From: an uncultured Bacteroidales bacterium
GTDB taxonomy: Bacteria; Bacteroidota; Bacteroidia; Bacteroidales; UBA932
Assembly: GCA_934702165.1 (NCBI GenBank)
Contig: CAKUYG010000041.1
Coordinates: 1 to 13,506 of the forward strand
Length of the DNA: 13,506 nt
Direction of reading: 5' to 3'
The notes below the pieces were generated by a model. The model made no database searches. It was not told where the DNA came from and was given only the letters and a program-made list of their open reading frames with translations. This document shows, piece by piece, positions 7,681 to 13,506 of this stretch. A program made the position numbers and the translations under genes. Each line of letters starts with the position of its first letter. The stretch's first letter is position 1.

Positions 7681-7688
7681 ATTGATGG
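7681..7688 (-). promoter_or_regulatory. Leader word CCATCAAT before the lyase start
   Basis: Identical to the word at 4429-4436 and likewise 3 nt before the ATG (7677). Similarity between the two leaders extends upstream with small gaps (ACAATACCATCAAT here, ACCAATCCATCAAT before GH2). Confidence 0.35.
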
Positions 7689-7697
7689 TATTGTGGT

Positions 7698-7717
7698 ATT
7701 TGTAAAATATTACAAAT
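7698..7717 (-). promoter_or_regulatory. 20-bp palindrome over the lyase promoter start region (candidate operator)
   Basis: The half-sites ATTTGTAA (7698-7705) and TTACAAAT (7710-7717) are perfect inverted repeats around a 4-nt spacer. The palindrome overlaps five bases of the -7 box and the expected transcription start, the usual position for a repressor operator. It could instead form a weak AT-rich leader hairpin. Confidence 0.45.
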
Positions 7718-7744
7718 TTATCCTTTTTCCTCGGGATATGCAAA
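7713..7744 (-). promoter_or_regulatory. Consensus Bacteroidetes promoter for the lyase gene
   Basis: TTTG (7744-7741), exactly 20 nt, then TAAATTTG (7720-7713) on the minus strand. This matches the Bacteroidetes sigma consensus at every fixed position. The -7 box ends 35 nt before the ATG at 7677. The -33 box lies within the T-tract of the terminator that follows susD. Confidence 0.75.
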
Positions 7745-7779
7745 AAGACGGAGACCGCCGGCATCGGCAGCCTCCGTCT
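7742..7779 (-). terminator. Intrinsic terminator after the susD-like gene
   Basis: An 8-bp stem, AGACGGAG (7746-7753) with CTCCGTCT (7772-7779), is topped by an inner GCCG/CGGC stem (7757-7760 with 7765-7768). On the minus strand the hairpin is followed by TTTTTG (7746-7741). It begins 18 nt past the susD stop codon and should end most susCD transcripts. Confidence 0.88.
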
Positions 7780-7797
7780 GTTGAAGGAGAATATGTA

Positions 7798-10002
7798 CTA
7801 ATATCCCGGGTTCTGCATGGCAGCCTTTTCGTCTGCGGTGAGAGGCTTGCCGTCCTTGGTGATGAGGTCGAGGAAGTTCTGCGGAACTGGACGGAGGTAG
7901 TGCTTGGCCTTGTTGAAGTTGCCTCCGTACGCGGAGACGTACTGTGTCCCGTTGTAGTTTGAAGTGTGTCCTAGCACATCTTCAGGGGTCGTGCTCCACG
8001 CCTGGTCGTTGAAGCAGAGCCTGTCCTCGAGTGTCCTGGTGCGTGCCAGATCGGCCCAGCGGTGGAACTCGCCGTACATCTCGCGTGATTTTTCGTTGAG
8101 CAGGAAGCACATGGCGCGGGTGAATTCATCGGAGCTGTATTTCGGGTTCTGCTTGGCGAGCTCTCCCATGATGTACAGGTCTTCCTTAGGATATGATGAG
8201 GATGTCACCTCCTGCAGCACGGATGCGTTGGCGTTGACTGACTGCCGGTAAGCCTCGTCCTTGTCCCAGCCGCCCACGGAGTAGAAATAAGAGTTGCGCG
8301 GGTAGAAGACGCTCTTGTTGGTGTACTTGGTGATGACCGTGCGGTACTTGCTGTCTGCGAAAGCTTCGCCGCCGTCGTGGTACTCATCTCTCTGCTCCCC
8401 GGCGCGGAACTGGGCACGGTCGCGCAGAGGTTTCATTACTGCAAGGCCCTCGTTGGTCTTGCCCTGACGGATGAGTGCCTCAGCCTTGAAGAAGATGTCT
8501 TCCGCCGAGCGGGCGAGAACTGCATTCCGGTAGCCGCGTTCGCGGTTGTATGCGTCCACCGCTCCGTCGAGGTACTTGCTCAGAGGTGCGAACACGCCAT
8601 TCTTGTTCGGTGTGAAACTGGTCCCGACCGCATTCCCGCCATCGTCATATACGAGGAGGGACTTGACGATAGGGATGTATTTTCCGGTGGCGTAGTCAAT
8701 AATGGTGAAGGATGGTTTGACCGGGGCGTTTTCGTCCACAGAAATGTCATTCTTCCCGTACTTCTGGCCGTATTCCGGGCGGTTGAGCACATACATGCCT
8801 CCGAGGTACTTGCTGAAATTGTCGTCAAGGTACTTTCCTACGACAGCGGTGCTGCCGTCTCCGAGGGTGACGGTGTATTTCGCCGGGTCGGTCATGGCAG
8901 TCGCCTTGTTGACGGCGTAGGTCGTCTTGAATGATTTCCAGAAGCGGGAGTCGTTCTCCAGATCATACAAGTAGTAGGCATAACGCGGAGTGGTCTTCAT
9001 CCTCTGGTATGAGCGGCCGCCGGCAACGTCCCTCTCCATGTACATGAATGTGTTTTGGTAAGGGGCCACGAACCAGGCGAGGGTCATATTTCCTCCGTAG
9101 TAACCGCGTATTGAAGAGTCTTCCGTGAGGGATACGGCAAGCACGACCTCGGAGTTGGTCTCCGTGATGGAGCTGTCATATCCTGTGAAGTTGGCGAAAA
9201 GGTCCTCGTACCTGGCGGTGAGCGGGCGTGCGGCGAGCACTATGTCGGCATACTTGATGCATTCGCTCAGGTCTTTCTCCACATATTTGGAGTTCCAGTC
9301 CGAGTTCGCTTCGGATGCTCTCCAAAGGTGGGCTTTTGCGAGGTAGTGGGCTGCTGCGTATTTTGTCAGCTTGTCCGTCTTGGACGGGGTGGCCGGCAGG
9401 AGCTCGTACGCTTTCTCAAGGTCGTTGATTATGAGTTCGTAGATGCTTTCCTTGCTGTCGCGTCCGTACTCGCGCTCCGGTTCGGTGGTCACGGTTGTGA
9501 CTAGAGGCAGTTCACCGTACTGCATGACGAGCGTGAGGTAGTCGAAGCCCCGGATGAAATATGCAGTACCCAGAGCTTCGGGATAGAGAGGAGAGTCGCC
9601 CATTACGCGGTCGGCGTTGCTTATGATGTCGTTGGCGCGTCCGATCCACGGGTACATGCTGTCCCACAGCCAGCTCATCTTCACGGTGTTGGCTGAACCC
9701 TCCGGTTTGGAAGAGAGTCGTGAGTCGTAGGTATTGTAGGCTTCGCTCGCACCGTCGCCTCCGACCATGAATTCGTCAGTGCCGGCATTGGTGAACGGCC
9801 AGTAACCTTCTGCATAGAAAAGGGTCCTGAGCTGAATATAAAGGCTTTCCGCCATGGATGCGAGACCTTCCGGTGTCTCGAGATAGTCTGATGAGATAGT
9901 GTCTCTCTTGACCTCGTCCAGAAAAGCGTCTCCGCATGAGGTCGTAAGAGCAAGCGTTCCCGCAAGAAGTGCGCAGCTTATTGCTTTGTATGTGTGTTTC
10001 AT
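7798..10002 (-). CDS. SusD/RagB-family outer-membrane glycan-binding lipoprotein
   Basis: A surface-exposed lipoprotein that caps the SusC channel and captures oligosaccharide. The N-terminus is a lipoprotein signal peptide with lipobox LTTSC, so Cys23 is the predicted lipidation site. The TPR-rich SusD fold shows in ALGTAYFIRGFDYLTLVMQY (143-162), with GELPLV after it, then SIYELIINDLEKAYELLP (186-203) and the helix around 214-230 (KYAAAHYLAKAHLWRAS). The C-terminal part has REMYGEFHRWADLARTRTLE and the typical LRPVP...MQNPGY ending. At 734 residues it is longer than many SusD proteins (roughly 500-650), with extra sequence in the middle third (around 290-460) that could shape the binding site. 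It lies 15 nt after the susC-like stop, consistent with one operon. Family assignment is secure; the ligand is unknown. Confidence 0.95.
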   Translation of the reverse strand: MKHTYKAISCALLAGTLALTTSCGDAFLDEVKRDTISSDYLETPEGLASMAESLYIQLRTLFYAEGYWPFTNAGTDEFMVGGDGASEAYNTYDSRLSSKPEGSANTVKMSWLWDSMYPWIGRANDIISNADRVMGDSPLYPEALGTAYFIRGFDYLTLVMQYGELPLVTTVTTEPEREYGRDSKESIYELIINDLEKAYELLPATPSKTDKLTKYAAAHYLAKAHLWRASEANSDWNSKYVEKDLSECIKYADIVLAARPLTARYEDLFANFTGYDSSITETNSEVVLAVSLTEDSSIRGYYGGNMTLAWFVAPYQNTFMYMERDVAGGRSYQRMKTTPRYAYYLYDLENDSRFWKSFKTTYAVNKATAMTDPAKYTVTLGDGSTAVVGKYLDDNFSKYLGGMYVLNRPEYGQKYGKNDISVDENAPVKPSFTIIDYATGKYIPIVKSLLVYDDGGNAVGTSFTPNKNGVFAPLSKYLDGAVDAYNRERGYRNAVLARSAEDIFFKAEALIRQGKTNEGLAVMKPLRDRAQFRAGEQRDEYHDGGEAFADSKYRTVITKYTNKSVFYPRNSYFYSVGGWDKDEAYRQSVNANASVLQEVTSSSYPKEDLYIMGELAKQNPKYSSDEFTRAMCFLLNEKSREMYGEFHRWADLARTRTLEDRLCFNDQAWSTTPEDVLGHTSNYNGTQYVSAYGGNFNKAKHYLRPVPQNFLDLITKDGKPLTADEKAAMQNPGY

Positions 10003-10017
10003 TTCTGTGTCAATAAA

Positions 10018-13000
10018 TTAGAATCCTACATTGATGCCGAAGACAAGGCCTTTGGTGCTGAATGCGCTGTTCAAATCGCTGTCCATCCAGAATGCCGTGT
10101 CATATACGGAGAACGGGTTCTTGAGCTGGGCGCTGATCTTGAGGCTCTTGAGCCCGGCGGCTTTGACGATCTTTTCCGGCACGAAATATCCGAGGGAGAT
10201 CTGGCGCACCTTCAGGAATCCGTTGTGCTTCTGCTGGATGAGATAGCCTGAATAGGTGTCGTCGGAGGACTCTACGGCCCAGAACGGACGCTGGTAGGTG
10301 GAGTTTTTGTTGTTTTCAGTGTAATAGTTGATTACGCGGGACGGAGCCGATGTCGTCTGCCCGTTGCCGGTCTGGAGGAAGTATCCCATGCTTCCGAACA
10401 TGAATATGTCAAGCTGGAGGTTCTTCCACCGTAGGGTGTTGTTGAATCCGACATTCCACTTCGGACGGGTGTTGCCGAGGACGATACGGTCATTGTTGGC
10501 GTCAATCTTATAGTCGCCGTTCTGGTCCTTGATCCTGGTCTTGCCAGGAGCGAAGTTCATGCCGTTCTCGTTGAATTTCGCGATTTCCGCAAGATCCTCA
10601 GGTGAGTCTCCCCAAATACCGAGGCTTTCATATCCGTAGGAGACGCCTATAGGCTGCCCTATGAATAAATTATCATCGACCATGTCCTCCTTGCCGTTCT
10701 GGAGCTCTATTATCTTGCTGGTGTTGAAGTCAAGGTTGAGGCTTGATTTCCAGGAGAAATCGCGTGTGGAGATGTTGGTGGTGTTGACAGTGAAGTCGAA
10801 GCCGTGGTTCTCGGTCTTGCCCACGTTGGCGTTGGTGCTGGTCTTTCCCGATGCGGATGGCAGTGTCACAGGGAAGATTAGACCGTTGGTGTAGTTCTGA
10901 TAAAGGTCGAGAACTCCAGATATGCGCCCACGGAGAACGGAGAAGTCGACGCCTATATTATACTGGTCGGTGGTCTCCCAAGTTATGGACTGGTTCGCGA
11001 AGCTGTTAGGGGTGTAATAAACCGTGGAACCTTCAGTGCCGAACGAGAGTACGGCTGAAGAAAGGTTGTCTTTGGTGGAGTAGAGATCTACAGAATAGTT
11101 GCCGGTCTTGCCCCAACCTGCACGCAGCTTGAGTTCACTGATCCAGTTGATGTCCTTAAGGAAGTTTTCCTGGTCCAGCCTCCATCCCAGGGCCACAGAA
11201 GGGAAGCCCTGCCATTTGCGCCCGCTGCCGAGCTGGGAGGCGCCGTCGTAGCGGTACGAGAGGGTGAGCAGGTAGCGGTCGTTGTAGCTGTAGCTGCCGC
11301 GCACCATGTAGGAGGCGAGCTGGCTTTCTTCGAGGGAGTTGAATGACGGCTCGCCGTCGCGTGTGTAGCTGCTCCCGGTGAGGCCCCACCATTTCTGGGT
11401 CATTGCCATGCCCACTTTGCCGAGGGCGATGCCGTAGCCCTGCATGGAATAGAGCTGGGTGTTCATGTTGTACATAGCCTCCTGCAGGAAGGTCATGTTG
11501 ATGGAGTGCTTGCCGAAGTTCCGGTTGTAGTAGAGCATGTTGTCAAGTGTCCAGGAGAATCTCTTCCTGGCATTGGAGGTGACGAGATCGAGGCCTTTCT
11601 GGAGGCGGTTGGCACTGTCTTCGGACATGTACTTGTAGCCTTGGCGGAACTTGATCTGCGGGCCGAACTGGCTCTTGAATGTCAGGCCTTTGAGCGGCTC
11701 CCACATCTTGCCGAAGTCGAGGCTCGCATAGAAACTTGCCGAGGCGTCATAGCTGAGGTAGGAGATAGCCACCTTGCCTTCCTCGTCGACGACGGTAGGG
11801 TTCTGGTCGTTGCCGTCAGGGTAAAGCACGCGGTTGCCGTCGGAGTCGTAAGGCACTCCGTAAGGGAAGAGTGTGAGCGCTCTTGCGTGCAGGGATTTTG
11901 GAAGGGAGTTGGATGCTCCTCCGGAGTTGTCCACCCCGTATTCCTGGTCTGAATGGGTGAGGTTGATGGCGCCTCCGAGTGAGAACCACTTTATAGGGGT
12001 AATGTCAACGCTGGTGCGGAAGGTGTAGCGCTTATACTCCTGTCCGCGGGTCGTTCCTTTGTTGTCCAGGTAGCCCAGGGACACGTAGGACTTCATCTTG
12101 TCGGTGCCGCCACTGGCGCTGAGGGAGTGCTCCTGGGTGATGCCGATGCGGTCGGTGTATTTGGTCCAGTCGGTGGTAGTCACCTTGGAAGGATCCCATG
12201 TGGTGGAACGTTTGCCGCTGTTGTATTCCTGGAGGGTGAGTCCCCATCCCTGGAGGATGTTGGCCCAGGCTGTCTCGGAGAATCCCTTGACAGGCAGGAG
12301 TGCCCTGTCGACGTCGATGTTAGGCTGGTCTCCCGGGATGTCGGTGAGCCCGGCATAATAGTATGCCCAGCGGCGCCATTCCATGGTCTCGCCGGAGTCC
12401 ATCATGGGAACTTTGTCGTAAATCTTTTCGGCTGTGAACGTGCCGCTGTAGTTGAGGGAGAAACGGCCGCTCTTGCCGCGGTTGGTGGATACGAGCACGA
12501 CACCGTTGCCTCCCATCGCGCCATAGACTGCGGTGGCCGAAGCGTCTTTGAGGATTTCTATTGATTCGATGTCCTGCGGGTTCAGCATTTCGAGCCCGAC
12601 GCTGTGTGCAACGACTCCGTCAATCACTATGAGCGGGGCGTTCTTGCTGTTGAGGTCGCTTCCGATGGTGTTGACGCCGCGGATGGTGATGTTTCCGACT
12701 TCGCCCGGACGGTCCCCGTTGGTGATGTATACGCCAGCCGCCTTGCCCTGAAGGGCTTCAACCACGTTGTTTGACGGTGTTTGTGTCAGGGCTTCCGAGT
12801 CAACTGACACCATGGCTCCGGTGACGTCTGTCTTCTTCATCGTGCCGTAGCCCACGACCACGGTCTCTTCGAGCATCTGGGAGTCTTCCTGAAGTGTGAT
12901 GCTGAGTTTCGGGGCGGCTGCGACGTTTACGGTCACGTAGCCGATACAGGATACTTCGAGTTGTTTGCCGGTCTTGACCTTGATGGTGAAAGATCCGTCG

Positions 13001-13188
13001 ACATCGGTCATCACCCCGTTCGTCGTCCCTTTCTCCACTACAGAGGCTCCGATTACAGGAACTCCGTTCTGATCGATGACCTTGCCTTCTGTGGTTGCGG
13101 TCTGCGCTTGTGCTGCTCCCCCGATGAGGGTCAGGCAAGTCAAGAGCGCTGCTAAGCGCCGTTGACACGAATTGATTAAGGATACCAT
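10018..13188 (-). CDS. SusC/RagA-family TonB-dependent outer-membrane transporter
   Basis: A 22-strand-type TonB-dependent receptor of 1056 residues that imports oligosaccharide captured by the neighbouring SusD. Features in order: a signal peptide ending AQA (28) before Gln29; a carboxypeptidase-D regulatory-like domain (about 33-100, EGKVIDQNGVPVIGASV); the TonB-box-like EETVVVGYG (107-115); a plug (about 120-238) with ALQGKAAGVYI, NITIRGVNTIG, PLIVIDGVV and IEILKDASATAVYGAMGGNG; then the beta-barrel, ending in an aromatic C-terminus (VFGINVGF) as expected for BAM recognition. No N-terminal STN domain is seen, so signalling to an anti-sigma factor through STN is not predicted. The start at 13188 gives the signal peptide directly and is preceded by an A-rich leader (ACCGCAAAATG). 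It is the first gene of the susCD unit. Confidence 0.96.
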   Translation of the reverse strand: MVSLINSCQRRLAALLTCLTLIGGAAQAQTATTEGKVIDQNGVPVIGASVVEKGTTNGVMTDVDGSFTIKVKTGKQLEVSCIGYVTVNVAAAPKLSITLQEDSQMLEETVVVGYGTMKKTDVTGAMVSVDSEALTQTPSNNVVEALQGKAAGVYITNGDRPGEVGNITIRGVNTIGSDLNSKNAPLIVIDGVVAHSVGLEMLNPQDIESIEILKDASATAVYGAMGGNGVVLVSTNRGKSGRFSLNYSGTFTAEKIYDKVPMMDSGETMEWRRWAYYYAGLTDIPGDQPNIDVDRALLPVKGFSETAWANILQGWGLTLQEYNSGKRSTTWDPSKVTTTDWTKYTDRIGITQEHSLSASGGTDKMKSYVSLGYLDNKGTTRGQEYKRYTFRTSVDITPIKWFSLGGAINLTHSDQEYGVDNSGGASNSLPKSLHARALTLFPYGVPYDSDGNRVLYPDGNDQNPTVVDEEGKVAISYLSYDASASFYASLDFGKMWEPLKGLTFKSQFGPQIKFRQGYKYMSEDSANRLQKGLDLVTSNARKRFSWTLDNMLYYNRNFGKHSINMTFLQEAMYNMNTQLYSMQGYGIALGKVGMAMTQKWWGLTGSSYTRDGEPSFNSLEESQLASYMVRGSYSYNDRYLLTLSYRYDGASQLGSGRKWQGFPSVALGWRLDQENFLKDINWISELKLRAGWGKTGNYSVDLYSTKDNLSSAVLSFGTEGSTVYYTPNSFANQSITWETTDQYNIGVDFSVLRGRISGVLDLYQNYTNGLIFPVTLPSASGKTSTNANVGKTENHGFDFTVNTTNISTRDFSWKSSLNLDFNTSKIIELQNGKEDMVDDNLFIGQPIGVSYGYESLGIWGDSPEDLAEIAKFNENGMNFAPGKTRIKDQNGDYKIDANNDRIVLGNTRPKWNVGFNNTLRWKNLQLDIFMFGSMGYFLQTGNGQTTSAPSRVINYYTENNKNSTYQRPFWAVESSDDTYSGYLIQQKHNGFLKVRQISLGYFVPEKIVKAAGLKSLKISAQLKNPFSVYDTAFWMDSDLNSAFSTKGLVFGINVGF

Positions 13189-13223
13189 TTTGCGGTTATT
13201 AGTGTGTTTTGGTTACTGCTCCG

Positions 13224-13255
13224 CAAATATGGTGGTAAAATGTAATTAAAGCAAG
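13224..13255 (-). promoter_or_regulatory. Candidate promoter for susCD
   Basis: On the minus strand CTTG (13255-13252), 20 nt, then CATATTTG (13231-13224). This differs from the Bacteroidetes consensus by one base in each box. The -7 box ends 35 nt before the susC-like ATG, the same distance as at the lyase gene. The weaker match would suit an activator-dependent PUL promoter. Confidence 0.5.
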
Positions 13256-13265
13256 TAGTAGATAA

Positions 13266-13286
13266 AATAAATTTCTTTAATAAATT
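13266..13286. repeat. Short direct repeat AATAAATT upstream of the susCD promoter
   Basis: AATAAATT occurs at 13266-13273 and again at 13279-13286, a 13-nt period, just upstream of the -33 box. It lies within a very AT-rich stretch, so it could be chance, an UP-like element, or a binding site for a PUL activator. Confidence 0.3.
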
Positions 13287-13294
13287 CTATTATT

Positions 13295-13335
13295 AAAAAA
13301 AGTAGATATCGCGCTCTCGCTCCGCTTTCTTTTTT
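13295..13335 (-). terminator. Possible weak terminator after the right-edge gene
   Basis: Minus-strand AAAAAAG (13335-13329) can pair with CTTTTTT in the run of seven T at 13301-13295 around a GC-rich interior, beginning 14 nt past the stop at 13350. The interior pairing (GCG with CGC) is poor, so the call rests mainly on the T-run and position. Confidence 0.35.
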
Positions 13336-13349
13336 ATCACTGTTCCCGA

Positions 13350-13506
13350 TCAGTTGCCGAAGAAGTCGATCAGGTTGTAAACATTCAGGTTGACGGCCTT
13401 CATATACTTGCCGAGGATAGGGTACATATTGTAGTAGTTGTCGTAGATGCCCTTGTTGGCTGGCTTGCCGGAATTGTCTGTTCCGTCATCGTCCTGATAC
13501 TTGAAC
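13350..13506 (-). CDS. Unrecognised protein, C-terminal 51 codons
   Basis: A frame open from the right edge ends at TGA (13352-13350). The visible tail begins FKYQDDDGTDNSGKPANKG and ends in NVYNLIDFFGN. It is rich in Asp, Asn and Tyr, with an acidic/polar start and a more hydrophobic end, and shows no motif I can assign. Its GC-rich codons resemble those of the PUL genes, unlike the AT-rich spacer beside it, which supports real coding sequence. It lies 161 nt upstream of the susC-like gene on the same strand and could be a further PUL member or an unrelated neighbour. No function is proposed. Confidence 0.65.
   Translation of the reverse strand, partial: FKYQDDDGTDNSGKPANKGIYDNYYNMYPILGKYMKAVNLNVYNLIDFFGN

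Larger units (their letters stand above)
1438..13188 (-). other. Polysaccharide utilization locus (susC, susD, PcRGLX-like lyase, GH2)
   Basis: Four consecutive minus-strand genes combine the two hallmark PUL transport proteins with two secreted carbohydrate-active enzymes. SusC/SusD adjacency defines a PUL in Bacteroidota. The enzymes point to an acidic, possibly rhamnose- and uronate-containing glycan with beta-linked decorations, but this is inference. No sensor or regulator is present and the locus may continue beyond the right edge. Confidence 0.9.

Noticed and set aside
7678..7764. N-terminal extension of the lyase frame to an ATG at 7764
   Set aside because: It would translate part of the susD terminator and the consensus promoter; ATG 7677 gives a clean signal peptide.
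1..13506. CRISPR array, tRNA or rRNA gene, transposase, integrase or attachment site
   Set aside because: No spaced repeats, cloverleaf, ribosomal sequence, IS-type inverted termini or recombinase motifs were recognised.

Overview
The window reads as part of a Bacteroidales (Bacteroidota) chromosome. It carries an adjacent SusC-type TonB-dependent transporter and SusD-type surface lipoprotein, promoters of the Bacteroidetes type (TTTG, about 20 nt, TAnnTTTG), A-rich leaders without a Shine-Dalgarno sequence, and large secreted carbohydrate-active enzymes. The GC-rich coding sequence (clearly above 50% by eye) fits a gut or rumen member such as Alistipes, Muribaculaceae or a relative rather than Bacteroides itself. 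This placement is inference.

Layout, left to right. Positions 3 to about 309 (+) encode the C-terminal half of a CpaF/TadA-type secretion ATPase, which looks foreign (Firmicutes/Actinobacteria-like) and breaks off abruptly. From about 292 to 1299 (-) lies an AT-richer gene for an AbiEi-type antitoxin/regulator (AbiEi_2 family), whose 3' end sits exactly at that break, so the expected AbiEii toxin gene is not visible. From 1438 to 13188 (-) there is a compact polysaccharide utilization locus (PUL), transcribed right to left: susC-like, susD-like, a DUF6250 + exo-rhamnogalacturonan-lyase-like (PcRGLX) protein, and a multidomain glycoside hydrolase family 2 enzyme. At the right edge (13350-13506, -) are the last 51 codons of an unrecognised gene.

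The four PUL genes form a coherent pathway. SusC and SusD (15 nt apart, one operon) bind and import oligosaccharide at the outer membrane. The lyase-like protein probably cleaves a uronic-acid-containing chain from its end, and the GH2 enzyme removes a beta-linked sugar. A pectin (rhamnogalacturonan) or arabinogalactan-type side chain is the most reasonable substrate guess, but the sequence does not prove it. No regulator (HTCS, ECF/anti-sigma, AraC) lies in the window.

The intergenic regions are informative. Strong intrinsic terminators follow susD and the lyase gene, and each is followed immediately by a new Bacteroidetes-type promoter element. For the lyase gene, the -33 box lies inside the upstream terminator's T-tract and a 20-bp palindrome covers the -7 box and start region. 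The lyase and GH2 genes also share the same 8-base leader word at the same distance from their ATGs. So the PUL is probably three transcription units (susCD, lyase, GH2) rather than one simple operon. I see no CRISPR array, tRNA, rRNA or transposase, and no clearly novel defence or mobile system.
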